NCBI GenBank assembly: GCA_021731965.1
Contig: JAKFWI010000068.1
Span: forward strand, 1 to 36,236
DNA length: 36,236 nt
Direction: 5' to 3'
From: Hyphomonadaceae bacterium
GTDB lineage: Bacteria > Pseudomonadota > Alphaproteobacteria > Caulobacterales > Aquidulcibacteraceae
Under the pieces are notes generated by a model, which was not told the DNA's origin, ran no database searches, and saw only the letters and a list, made by a program, of their open reading frames with translations. Position 1 is the first letter of the stretch. Each line of letters begins with the position of its first letter. The position numbers and the translations under genes are program-made. Shown here in pieces: positions 18,294 through 27,660 of the stretch.

Positions 18294-19115
18294 CTATTGT
18301 GCGAACCAGACCATCTGATGCGATGTCGCCAGCAAATGCCCGTCGCTGGACCAAAGATCCGCGGTTTGATCGTGGAAATGACCCCGAAACACGCGGGAAT
18401 CGACCGCGCACAGCAGGGCTTGATCGCCTTGGCTGTCGAGCAAAGCTTGATCAGCGTGGAAATGCGTCGTCAGCGATACCGTGGCCATTGCCGGAAAGGT
18501 GTTACGGACCTGAATCATGCGCACGAAAAACGCGTCGCTGAGGCAGGCCAGCCCTGGGAAATCGAGCAAACGGGGATAAGTGTGCCGGATCCACAGCAAA
18601 GACTGCGCATCCCCCGGTGCCGAGAGCGGCGGTTGATCGTGCAGCGCGGCGATCGAGCCTTTGATGAAGCGAAAATCATATTGTTGTACCCAGCCGCGCG
18701 CCCCGGCGGTCTCCAAGGGCAAGATAGTGTCTGGCGGTGGGGCCTGCGGCGGAGCTAGCGGCGCGTGCGCCCAGCTCTCAGCGCGCTGACCAAGCGCCGC
18801 GATGGCGCTCGCCACCACGATGGCCCCTTGCGTCATCTCGATCGCCCAATGCTGCAGCGTGCGCCCGAGGCGGATCGCCCGCACGGTGAGCTCAAACGCG
18901 CTTGGCTGCACGGCGGCGGTGTAATTGACCGTCAGCGATACCGGCGTGCCGCGCGCCGCAGGCTGATCGAGCGCCGCTTTCAGCAGCGTCGCCGCGGTGA
19001 TGCCGCCAAATTGCCCGGCGAAATTGCTGTATTCCGGGAGGGTTTCGCCGCGAAAGCGTGCATCCGACAACGGAATTACCCGCACCGCGCGATCAAAGGG
19101 ATGGGGAGAGATCAA
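18294..19115 (-). CDS. Acyl-CoA thioesterase-family (double hotdog) protein
   Basis: SNFAGQFGGITAATLLKAALDQPAARGTPVSLTVNYTAAVQPSAFELTVRAIRLGRTLQHWAIEMTQGAIVVASAIAALG...LTTHFHADQALL. Confidence 0.8.
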   Translation of the reverse strand: MISPHPFDRAVRVIPLSDARFRGETLPEYSNFAGQFGGITAATLLKAALDQPAARGTPVSLTVNYTAAVQPSAFELTVRAIRLGRTLQHWAIEMTQGAIVVASAIAALGQRAESWAHAPLAPPQAPPPDTILPLETAGARGWVQQYDFRFIKGSIAALHDQPPLSAPGDAQSLLWIRHTYPRLLDFPGLACLSDAFFVRMIQVRNTFPAMATVSLTTHFHADQALLDSQGDQALLCAVDSRVFRGHFHDQTADLWSSDGHLLATSHQMVWFAQ

Positions 19116-19211
19116 TTCCGGGCGCTCCGGCTCGAGGGGGGCTTTGCGGGGAATGCTGTTGCATAGCCCGGCGTATTCGCAATGGGCCCCATCGTCACGG
19201 CGGCGGTGAAA

Positions 19212-20867
19212 TCAGTTTGTCCAGTAGACGTATTCCTGCTCCGGCGTCCATGGCACGTTGAGCGGCACGTCGATCCGCACGGGCCCTTCCACCAGGCCAG
19301 GCCAGAGCGGCTCTGGCATGCTCTGGTTCTGGGTTTCGAGGATGGCGCGTAGCCGCGCAACCTGCGCGGGCTCGCTGGCGGCAAGGTCGGTCTGCTCGGT
19401 GGGGTCCACCGCCAAATTATAGAGATAGGCGCGCGGCGGGCGCTTAGTGACCTGCAATTTCCAATCCCCGTCACGGACCGCGCGGTAATCGCCCGATCGC
19501 CAGAATAGCGGCGCGGCACGCGTGGCAACGGGCAAGCCCCCCACGATGCCGGACAAGACATTGACCGAATCCATCGGCCGATCGGTTGGCAGCGCGGCCC
19601 CGGTCACCGCCGCAAGCGTCGCGAACAGATCGATGCCCGACGTCGGTATCGCCGATTTCGTGCCCGGCGCGATCTTGCCGGGCCAGCGCATATAGATCGG
19701 CACGCGGATGCCACCTTCGAAAAAAGTGGCTTTCCAGCCGCGGAACGGCTTGTTGAGATCGGGAATGCCAGTGTACCAGGCCCCGCCATTGTCGCTGGTG
19801 AAGATGATGATGGTCTGCTCATCGAGGCCGAGCGCCTTGATCTTGGCCATCACGTCGCCGATGCGCCGATCGAGCTGGCGGATCATCGCGCCATAGACGC
19901 GGGTTTTTTCGTCCTTGATTTGTGGCAGCGCGTCATAATCGGCTTTGGTGGCCTGCAAAGGCGTGTGCGGCGCATTATAGGCCAGATACAGGAAGAAAGG
20001 CTGGTTGCGGTTTGCCTCGATGGCCTTCAGCGCGTTGTCGGTGAGATAATCGGTCAGGTGCCCGTTAGGCGCGAACCGCTGCTCGCTATTGTACTGCACC
20101 GCGTAGGGTAAATTGGGCCACAAAAACCGATCGATTGGATCCCATGGCAACTTGGCATTGACCACTTGTGGATCACGCGTGCGCATGAATTTGCTGGCCC
20201 CCGCGCGAAAGCCCAGCGATTCGTCAAACCCCTGAGCCTTCGGGGATAGGGCGTCGGAATCGCCCAAATGCCATTTGCCGACATGCAGCGTGTGATAGCC
20301 GCGCGCCTGCAGCGCTTCGGCGATGGTGATCTCACGCGCCGGCACGCCCATCATCCCGTAATCAATCAAATCGTGGTTCAGCTCTTTGTGGTAAATCGTG
20401 GGGTGGGACGATTTGGTATCGGCGTGCCCGATCGCCGCGGCGAACGCACCCGGCACGGCGGTGAACTCGAACCCGAAACGCGTGGGGTAACGCCCGGTCA
20501 TCAGTGCGGCGCGGGAGGGGGAGCAGGTCGCGTTCGCCGCATAGCCGCTGGTGAAATCCACGCCCTGTTGCGCGATCGCATCGATATTGGGCGTCTTGAC
20601 GATGCCGCCAGCGACCCCGCCGCCATTGTGCGAAACATCGTTGTAGCCGAGATCGTCCGCCACGATCAGGATGACATTGGGCGGGCGCGCTGGATCGGGT
20701 GAGGCGGTGGCCGGGCCCTCAACCCAGCGCACCGCATGGTTTTTGGCGATCGGGTTGCGCCATTCGGAAAGCAAGCCGGGCAGATAGATCTTGAATCGCT
20801 GAAATGCCGCATAGCCGCCGATGGCAAGCGCCGCGATGAGGACGATCCAGATAAGAGAGCGCTTCAT
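19212..20867 (-). CDS. Arylsulfatase-family sulfatase, Cys-type, membrane anchored
   Basis: NVILIVADDLGYNDVSHNGG; formylglycine motif CSPSRAALMTGRYPTRFG; GKWHLG; IIIFTSDNGGAWYTG; N-terminal TM. Confidence 0.93.
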   Translation of the reverse strand: MKRSLIWIVLIAALAIGGYAAFQRFKIYLPGLLSEWRNPIAKNHAVRWVEGPATASPDPARPPNVILIVADDLGYNDVSHNGGGVAGGIVKTPNIDAIAQQGVDFTSGYAANATCSPSRAALMTGRYPTRFGFEFTAVPGAFAAAIGHADTKSSHPTIYHKELNHDLIDYGMMGVPAREITIAEALQARGYHTLHVGKWHLGDSDALSPKAQGFDESLGFRAGASKFMRTRDPQVVNAKLPWDPIDRFLWPNLPYAVQYNSEQRFAPNGHLTDYLTDNALKAIEANRNQPFFLYLAYNAPHTPLQATKADYDALPQIKDEKTRVYGAMIRQLDRRIGDVMAKIKALGLDEQTIIIFTSDNGGAWYTGIPDLNKPFRGWKATFFEGGIRVPIYMRWPGKIAPGTKSAIPTSGIDLFATLAAVTGAALPTDRPMDSVNVLSGIVGGLPVATRAAPLFWRSGDYRAVRDGDWKLQVTKRPPRAYLYNLAVDPTEQTDLAASEPAQVARLRAILETQNQSMPEPLWPGLVEGPVRIDVPLNVPWTPEQEYVYWTN

Positions 20868-21044
20868 GGAGAGCCACCAAATGCCAGGATGAGCCCCTAG
20901 CCCGCCTTATTCAAGATAACCGCCATCGGCAGCGCATTTCATGTTCATGTGCGCTCTCGCTTGGCTCAAATGACAACACGCTTTGGTTTTGCCATGGTTA
21001 TATTGGCGTGTACAGTGCCGCATTCGCGTGGAATCCACAGCTTC

Positions 21045-21671
21045 CTAAAGGAGCAGCGTGGCCAGATGCGCCAACGCCGCGGCCAGCGCGAGGATCAGCG
21101 CAACGCTCACGCGCGGCCCCAGATAAAAGGATATCACGCGCTGGGTTGGAAAGGAAAAGGTGGCGGCCGTGCCGGCGATTTTTGAGCGGTGCCCGGCCAG
21201 GAAGCGGGGATCGACAGCAAGCTTCATCATGTCGCGGCGGCTGCGATAGCGCACCATGCCAAACAGCGTCCAATCGGGATCGGGCACGGTGTTCCAGGCA
21301 TCAATATAGCCGCCTATTTTGCGTCCCACGATCCCGGGATGCCCGCCTCTACCGAACAGCAAAGGCATAAACTGCTGCGCATAGCGCTTTAACAGCGCAA
21401 ACCCCTTTATCATGTGGCCCGTGTCGGGATCTGCCACCTGGCCCATTTCGGCCTTGACCAGGTTGAGCATGACGAATTCGCGCCCGTCATCGGCTTCGAG
21501 AAAGGCGCGCAGCGTTACAGGATCATTGCCGCTTGACTCATACCGTCCCTCTATTTGCGCCATGAAGGCCTCAATTTCCGCCGGCTTCAGCGCGCCGCGG
21601 ATATTGTCGTACCATAGGCGAAAAATCGCATAAGCGATGCCCGCCGTTATCCAGATCATTGCCCCGGTCAT
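21045..21671 (-). CDS. Membrane protein with a DUF1330-like central region
   Basis: N-terminal TM, 'DDGREFVMLNLVKAEMGQVADPDTGHMIKGFALLKRYAQQFMPLLFGRGGHPGIVG...WTLFGMVRYRSRRDMMKLAVDPRF', C-terminal hydrophobic segment. Confidence 0.6.
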   Translation of the reverse strand: MTGAMIWITAGIAYAIFRLWYDNIRGALKPAEIEAFMAQIEGRYESSGNDPVTLRAFLEADDGREFVMLNLVKAEMGQVADPDTGHMIKGFALLKRYAQQFMPLLFGRGGHPGIVGRKIGGYIDAWNTVPDPDWTLFGMVRYRSRRDMMKLAVDPRFLAGHRSKIAGTAATFSFPTQRVISFYLGPRVSVALILALAAALAHLATLLL

Positions 21672-21843
21672 GGGCGTTTCCCCTTCTTGCGCGCGTCTCT
21701 CGCGGAGATATCAGCATGCGTAATGCCAGAATTACTGAGGTCTCGCTAGGTGATCGCTGGAGGCAAGGAGGCGGTCAATTCCGGCGCAACGCGTGCGGGC
21801 GGAAGCTAGACATGGCGCGAGCAAGTCGATAGGCCGAAGCGTA

Positions 21844-22467
21844 ATGGTCACGGCAAAAACGGCTTCTCGCACCAAGGTGGCGGCTCCGGTGCGCGCTGAC
21901 GGACGACACCAGCGGAGCAAATCGAGCCGCGCCAAGATCATCGCTGCGCTGCTTGAGCTTGTGAAGGAGGGCGATGTCGCCCCCAGTGCCGCCAAGGTTG
22001 CCCAGGCAGCCAATGTTGGCTTGCGCTCGGTGTTTCGCCATTTCGACGACATGGATTCCCTCTACCGGGAAATGTCAGAGCACATCGAATCGCTGGTGAT
22101 GCCGATCATTTTGCGCCCGATGCCGGACTTGCCCTGGCGCGCTTGTGTGCGCGAATTGACGGAGCGCCGCATCCAGGTTTTCGAGCTGATCCTGCCATAT
22201 CGGCTTTCGGCCAGCATCAAGCGGTTTCAGTCGGCGTTTCTCATGCAGGATTACCATCGGATGCTGCGGATGGAGCGTTCGTCGCTGCTGGCCATCCTGC
22301 CCGCAGCGCTCGCCGCCGATAGCCTGCAGGTCGATGCGCTGAATGTGCCGATGAGCTTTCAGGCCTGGCGCTTGTTGCGGTACGACCAGGCGCTGGCGGT
22401 GGATGCGGCGCGGCTGGTGGTGCTCAAACTCGTCGATGCCGTGCTCGCGCAGATTGAGCAGCCCTAA
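21844..22467 (+). CDS. TetR-family transcriptional regulator
   Basis: ATG at 21844; N-terminal HTH RSKSSRAKIIAALLELVKEGDVAPSAAKVAQAANVGLRSVFRHFDDMDSLYREM. Confidence 0.85.
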   Translation: MVTAKTASRTKVAAPVRADGRHQRSKSSRAKIIAALLELVKEGDVAPSAAKVAQAANVGLRSVFRHFDDMDSLYREMSEHIESLVMPIILRPMPDLPWRACVRELTERRIQVFELILPYRLSASIKRFQSAFLMQDYHRMLRMERSSLLAILPAALAADSLQVDALNVPMSFQAWRLLRYDQALAVDAARLVVLKLVDAVLAQIEQP

Positions 22468-22552
22468 TCGCGCGACGGCGACAATCGCTTTGTGCCCCGC
22501 CCCGGAAAACGCGCGGGTGCCGGGCCGGAAGCTACGTTGAGATAGCGTGCGC

Positions 22553-23632
22553 TCAAAGCAGTTTCCTTCGGCGGATTTCGGTGGTGCCCGCGGGCAGGCT
22601 GAACATCATCCCATCTTCACCGATGATGATCTCGCCGCCAAAATGCTGCGCGGCATCGCCCAAAAACGCGCGATAGGCAAAGCGGACCGGCACGGGCGGG
22701 ACGAGATGGTTGAGCACCAACAGATGCACGTTTGCCGCCTTGGCCGTATCCGCCGCTTGCTGGGGCGTGGTGTGATAGCTCACAATGTCGCGCGTGATCT
22801 GCGCCGTGTTCGCCTGCCCCTTCGCCTCCAAGGCGGCTGTGATCAGCGAGACCAATTTGGGTTGCAGCGCCTCGTTGACAAGCAGGTCCGCGCCTTTGGC
22901 CGCTGTGATCAGCGTCGGCGTCGGTACGGTATCGCCGCTAAACACCACCGAGCGGCCCTTGTAGTCGAAACGATAGCCAAATGCCGGCTTAACGGGGCCA
23001 TGATCGACGCGGAATGCCGTGATCTTCAGCCCGTCGGCGTCTTCGATCACCATGCTGTCAGCCGTGCCAATCTCGAACGGCATTGCGATGCCCCCGGCGC
23101 CGGATGGCGGCGCGATCTTCGGGCCGTGGTGTGCGGTGCGATAGCCATTGTCGGTCAAGTAAGCGCCGTTGAAGCCGGCAACGATCGCCTCCACCCCGCT
23201 GGGGCCGTGCATGGGCAAGGGCGATGGCGCCGCCGCACCCGTCCAGCGCAGCAGCATGAGCGGCCCCATGCCGTCGAGGTGATCCGAGTGGAAATGGGTG
23301 AGGAACACCCCTTCGATGCGCCCCATCGGCACGCCCATGAGCGCAAGATTGCGCGCGCCGCCTTCGCCGATATCGACGACAAACAGGTGTTTGCCGGCAA
23401 TCACCAGTGAGCACGGCCCCGCGCGTGTCGCATCGGGCAAAGGCGAGCCGGTGCCGCACAAAACGACGTGCAGACCGTCCGGCAGAGTGGCGGTCACGTC
23501 ACGCCCCACGCGGCTATCGACCATGCGCGCCATGAGGCGCGCGGCGATCTGCGCTTGAAACACGCTGAGCACCACCGCAATGGTCGCGCCGATCACGGCC
23601 AGCCCGAGCAAAATCCTGGTGCCTGTTTTCAC
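22553..23632 (-). CDS. MBL-fold metallo-hydrolase with N-terminal membrane anchor
   Basis: LTHFHSDHLDG; VVLCGTGSPLPDATRAGPCSLVIAGKHLFVVDIGEG; VVFSGDT; N-terminal hydrophobic segment. Confidence 0.9.
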   Translation of the reverse strand: MKTGTRILLGLAVIGATIAVVLSVFQAQIAARLMARMVDSRVGRDVTATLPDGLHVVLCGTGSPLPDATRAGPCSLVIAGKHLFVVDIGEGGARNLALMGVPMGRIEGVFLTHFHSDHLDGMGPLMLLRWTGAAAPSPLPMHGPSGVEAIVAGFNGAYLTDNGYRTAHHGPKIAPPSGAGGIAMPFEIGTADSMVIEDADGLKITAFRVDHGPVKPAFGYRFDYKGRSVVFSGDTVPTPTLITAAKGADLLVNEALQPKLVSLITAALEAKGQANTAQITRDIVSYHTTPQQAADTAKAANVHLLVLNHLVPPVPVRFAYRAFLGDAAQHFGGEIIIGEDGMMFSLPAGTTEIRRRKLL

Positions 23633-24077
23633 GTCAGCCCTCTGTTCGCGTGACCCAGATCATGCCCCAGCAAACCGGCACGATCAATGCCAAATGAATG
23701 GCCGGTGCTGGCCGTTTAGGCGACCCGCGCCGTTAGAGGATTCCCGCCGCCTCCAGCGCGACACGCGCATTTCCATAGGTCGCGTCCGCGGGCACCTCGA
23801 AGGGGATGACCTCCATCACGCCCAGGATTGTTTCAAGTTGGGACGCGAGCCGCCCCGATCCTTATTTTGCGGCGCCGTGACGGACCGTTTACTGGCACGC
23901 CTGAACCCTTGTCGCGATCGGTTACAGGTTTGGTGTCGTCATCGTTCGTTCGGCTCATGCCGATCTCAGACAGAATTTCCACTTATCCCCTCTGTTCAGA
24001 TTGCCCGAGCCAGCTCTCCTCGCTTACCACGTCATGAACATTCACTGGGGTGGCCAAATCCTTAAGGCTATTCTGTT

Positions 24078-25079
24078 ATGAGCGCCGTTCCCGCTTTGCT
24101 TGAGGAAGACGCGCATATGATCCCTGCACCGCTGATGCAACTGGTCGAAGTTTATGCCGCTGACGGCCGGGTCACGCCCGATGAGGTGGCCAAGTTGCGG
24201 GCAAGCCTATTTCCCGATGGCGTCGTGTCGCGGGCCGAAGCGGACGCCTTGTTTGCGCTCAGCGATCGGGTCGCTGATGACGATCAACATTGGCGCCAAG
24301 TATTCGCTGAAGCCATTGCAGATCATTTGATCGACGCCGGAGAGCCGCGCGGCCATGTTTCCGAAGAGGGCGCGGGCTGGTTGGAAAGTCGAATCGCTGC
24401 CGATGGCCAGCTCAAGCGCGGCACAGAACTCGAAGTGGTGCTAAAGGTGCTGGAGCGGGCCGAAAGCGCACCCGCGCATCTCGCGAAGCTGGCGCGCGAC
24501 TATGTCAGCCGCTCGGTGCTGACGCAGGACGACATTATAGGCGGCAACCTGAACCGCGTGCCCGGCCAGATCAAGGCTTGCGAAGTGGCCTTGATCCACC
24601 GCGTCCTGCACGCCAGCGCCGCCTGTGGCGGGGTATGGGTGACGCGCGAAGAGGCCGAGTGGCTGTTCTGCCTCGATGAAGCGACCGTCGGCTTCGACCA
24701 TGACCAGGCCTGGCAGGACGTCTTCGTCAAAGGGTTGCTAAATCACCTGTTCGCGCCAGCACCAAACGCGCTGCACGACCGCGACGCCTCACTCAAGCGC
24801 GCAGAATGGCTGAATGAGACCGCGGCGCCAAACGCGGGCCGGTCCTGGGCGCGCACGTTCGCTGGCGGTTTGAGCGGCTTTGTCAACCACGTGGTCCAGC
24901 CCAATGCGATCGACGCCATGACGGATCATTATGCGGGCCGCGTTGAAGCGGCGGTCGCGGCCGAAGCGTTCGACCTTGCGGAAGCGACGTTCGTTTCGGT
25001 CCGCGTGCGCAAAGACGGTAGCCGCAGCCCCAATGAGCAAGCACTGTTGGCGGCGATCAAGGATGCACAGGCGGCGTAA
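24078..25079 (+). CDS. Protein of unknown function with an apparent internal module duplication
   Basis: 334-codon ORF with two similar modules: EADALFALSDRVADDDQHWRQVFAEAIADHLI...WLESR and EEAEWLFCLDEATVGFDHDQAWQDVFVKGLLNHLFA...WLNET. Confidence 0.65.
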   Translation: MSAVPALLEEDAHMIPAPLMQLVEVYAADGRVTPDEVAKLRASLFPDGVVSRAEADALFALSDRVADDDQHWRQVFAEAIADHLIDAGEPRGHVSEEGAGWLESRIAADGQLKRGTELEVVLKVLERAESAPAHLAKLARDYVSRSVLTQDDIIGGNLNRVPGQIKACEVALIHRVLHASAACGGVWVTREEAEWLFCLDEATVGFDHDQAWQDVFVKGLLNHLFAPAPNALHDRDASLKRAEWLNETAAPNAGRSWARTFAGGLSGFVNHVVQPNAIDAMTDHYAGRVEAAVAAEAFDLAEATFVSVRVRKDGSRSPNEQALLAAIKDAQAA

Positions 25080-25311
25080 GTTGCAGACAAGCCAGGGTGG
25101 ACACGGTCTCGCCAGTGAAACGGGAGGAAATTACCTCAACCACGAAACTGGCGCTCTGGCCGAAACGTCGGAAAGCGGCGGACAGCGGAAATCTAACGTC
25201 TGATGACGGGCACGGGAGGGCTGAGGTCTCTTGCTGGGATGTCTCGCCGCTGAATCCGCGGGCAGGGGCGCGTTTGGTCTTCCCCGGTTTTGGTAGAGAG
25301 CCGATCCCGGG

Positions 25312-25618
25312 TTAGGCGGCACCTTTGAGAGCGTGGCTCTCGAACTGGATGGGGCTTTTGTAGCCCAGGGCGGAATGCCTTCTTTTGGGGTTATAGAAGC
25401 CGTCGATGTAACGGGCAATGGCGCCTTCGGCCTGGTCGCGGGTGCGCCAGACGGTCCGCCAAATCAGCTCCGCCTTGATGGTTTTGAACACGGCTTCGAC
25501 CATGGAATTGTCGTAGCAATTGCCTTTGCCGCTCATTGATGCGGTGAAGCCGTGGTCGTTCAAGAGCTTCAGATATGCGTCCGAACAATATTGGCTCCCG
25601 CGGTCTGAGTGATGCAGA
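25312..25618 (-). pseudogene. IS3-family transposase (OrfB) C-terminal fragment
   Basis: Minus-strand reading from 25618: LHHSDRGSQYCSDAYLKLLNDHGFTASMSGKGNCYDNSMVEAVFKTIKAELIWR...AIARYIDGFYNPKRRHSALGYKSPIQFE. N-terminus missing. Confidence 0.88.
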
Positions 25619-26299
25619 AGATGATGCGACGGCTGGCGCCCGGCGATGTGCGCCTACCCGCGATCAGCACCGTCCATTGCGTGCTGGACCGCCATGGCCT
25701 GGTTGCGCGGATCGGTCGGCGGCGTCAACGGGCGCAGGGCACGCCGCTGTCAGGCAGCGGCCAGCCCAACGACCTCTGGTGCGCTGATTTCAAAGGCGAA
25801 TTCAAATTGGGCGATGGGCGTTATTGCTACCCGCTCACCGTCACCGACCAGGTCAGCCGCTTCATCCTCATGTGCGATGGCCAGACCTCCACCAAAGCCG
25901 TCGCCGCCTTGCCGGCCTTTGAGCGCCTGTTCAAAGAACGCGGTCTCCCAAAAGCCATCCGCTCCTTCAACCAGGAGCGGCCACACGAGGCGCTGGGGAT
26001 GAAGCGTCCCGCCGATCTCTATGCCCCCTCAAACCGGCCCTATCGCGGCCTGCCAGAGGTGGAATACCCCCTGCACGATCGCGACGCGCTGGTCATTATT
26101 TGCGGCCGCATCTGCATGCCCAGCCAAGAAAATCAACATTTCCAATTCCCTGGCGGGGCAGCGCCTTGGAATCAAGGAAGGCGACGACGCCATCTGGCTC
26201 GTTTCCTTCATGGACTACGACCTCGGCGATATCGATCTGGAGCGGACAACCTTACAACCTCTCGACAACCCGCCGCGCCCGCTTGTGTCACCCATGTGA
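25619..26299 (+). pseudogene. IS481-like transposase remnant: N-truncated, internally deleted, frameshifted
   Basis: STVHCVLDRHGLVARIGRRRQRAQGTPLSGSGQPNDLWCADFKGEFKLGDGRYCYPLTVTDQVSRFILMC...FKERGLPKAIR, then a jump to SFNQERPHEALGMKRPADLYAPSNRPYRGLPEVEYP. Shift near 26115-26125 into frame KKINISNSLAGQRLGIKEGDDAIWLVSFMDYDLGDIDLE. Confidence 0.88.
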
Positions 26300-26346
26300 C
26301 CGGAACAATTCGTCACCCATGTCTTCGGTATGGACCCCGCTGCAAC

Positions 26347-26423
26347 TGGCGACGCCGGAGGGAGTCGAACCCCCGACCTTGTCCTTAGGACGGACCCGCT
26401 CTATCCAGCTGAGCTACGGCGCC
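26347..26423 (-). tRNA. tRNA-Arg (anticodon CCU), CCA encoded
   Basis: GGCGCCGTAGCTCAGCTGGATAGAGCGGGTCCGTCCTAAGGACAAGGTCGGGGGTTCGACTCCCTCCGGCGTCGCCA; acceptor stem GGCGCCG/CGGCGTC (one G-T), loop GTCCTAA. Confidence 0.95.
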
Positions 26424-26481
26424 GCGAAGAAGGCTGTGTACCGCAGGCGGATGCCGCTTGGCCATAGCCCGGATTTGCCGA

Positions 26482-26766
26482 TTAGGATGCCTCGGCGCGG
26501 CGGGCACCTTGCAGCGAAAAGCGGGCCATTTGGCTGGCGCGAAAGCGCACCTGCGGCGTCTGGGATTGCTCGGCCAAGCGCGGCCCGATCTCACAGCGCA
26601 GGACATCGCAGGCGTTTTCGCCGCGCGCGTGGAGATCATCGAGCGCCAGCTTGGTGGCCTCGATCTCATCATGTGCCCAAATTTCATAAGAAATACCGCG
26701 CACGGCCGATTCCGCCTCGATCGAAAGGAGGATGGACCACACGCGAAGTTCTGGAGCTGCGCTCAC
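26482..26766 (-). CDS. Small conserved-looking protein of unknown function
   Basis: MSAAPELRVWSILLSIEAESAVRGISYEIWAHDEIEATKLALDDLHARGENACDVLRCEIGPRLAEQ...; stop-start overlap with the downstream end of the minus-strand gene at 26763. Confidence 0.55.
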   Translation of the reverse strand: MSAAPELRVWSILLSIEAESAVRGISYEIWAHDEIEATKLALDDLHARGENACDVLRCEIGPRLAEQSQTPQVRFRASQMARFSLQGARRAEAS

Positions 26767-27617
26767 TCTGCTTCTCCCGAATCACAACTTGCAATTGAGC
26801 GTAACCCGTCTTGGTAACCGGGGAAACTCGGTCGCCAGCCGAGTTCTGCCTTTAGGCGCGCATTGCTCACACGTTTGTTTTCGTCCCAGAATCTTCTGGC
26901 CATGGGGCTTAGCAGATCAGCATCAAAGGGGGCTTCGCGCGGGGCGGATAAACCCAGCAGCCCGGCCGCGTAGCGCAGCACGTTTTGCGGGGGGGCTGGG
27001 GCATCGTCACAGACGTTATAGATGCGACCCGGCGCGCTGGCGGGGATGGAGCGTGCGAGGGCGTCCGCGAGATCCGCCACATGAATGCGCGAGAAGACTT
27101 GCCCCGGCTTGATCCACGAGACCAGATCGGGGGCGCGCACCCGCTCCAGCGGCGAGCGGCCCGGCCCGTATATGCCCGGCAGACGGAACACGCAGGCTGG
27201 ACGCGGCAGGCCCAGCGCTTGATCCTCAGCGATGACCCGCAGCCGCGCCGCATCGCTTAGCGGGGCCAGCGGTGTGCGTTCGCTCACCCAGCCGCCGCCG
27301 CGATCCCCATAAACTCCCGTGCTGGAAAGATAGCCTACCCATCCATGGCGACGCGCGGCGAAGGCCGGCGCGAAGGCGCGCAGCGCGCTATCACCCTGCG
27401 CATCAGGCGGGATGGACAGCAAAATGGCGTCCGCTGCTTCCACGGCCTGCTGCAGAGCCGGGCTTGCCTCGCCCGTGAAAGCCAGGATATCCACGCCGGC
27501 ATGGACTTTTTGGCTGCGCCGTGTGCCAATCACGCGCCAGTGCTGGCGCATCAGCACCTCGGCAAGCGCTGCGGCACTATACCCGAAGCCAAAGCAAAGT
27601 AAGGTCTTGTCGCGCAT
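26763..27617 (-). CDS. NAD-dependent epimerase/SDR-like (YeeZ-like) protein
   Basis: Start at MRDKTLLCFGFGYSAAALAEVLMRQHWRVIGTRRS; YLSSTGVYGDRGGGWVSERTPLAPLSDAARLRVIAEDQ; VFRLPGIYGPGRSPLERVR; RIHVADLADALARSI. Confidence 0.85.
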   Translation of the reverse strand: MRDKTLLCFGFGYSAAALAEVLMRQHWRVIGTRRSQKVHAGVDILAFTGEASPALQQAVEAADAILLSIPPDAQGDSALRAFAPAFAARRHGWVGYLSSTGVYGDRGGGWVSERTPLAPLSDAARLRVIAEDQALGLPRPACVFRLPGIYGPGRSPLERVRAPDLVSWIKPGQVFSRIHVADLADALARSIPASAPGRIYNVCDDAPAPPQNVLRYAAGLLGLSAPREAPFDADLLSPMARRFWDENKRVSNARLKAELGWRPSFPGYQDGLRSIASCDSGEAE

Positions 27618-27660
27618 GGTCCGATAGATCAAAGGCGCGTTTTGAGGACGGAGCAAGCCC

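Noticed and set aside
17751-18758. 335-aa plus-strand ORF
   Set aside because: Antisense to the FAH-family and thioesterase genes, which have clear motifs.
23580-24065. 161-aa plus-strand ORF between the MBL-fold gene and the 24078 gene
   Set aside because: Overlaps the MBL gene start on the opposite strand; composition does not look coding.
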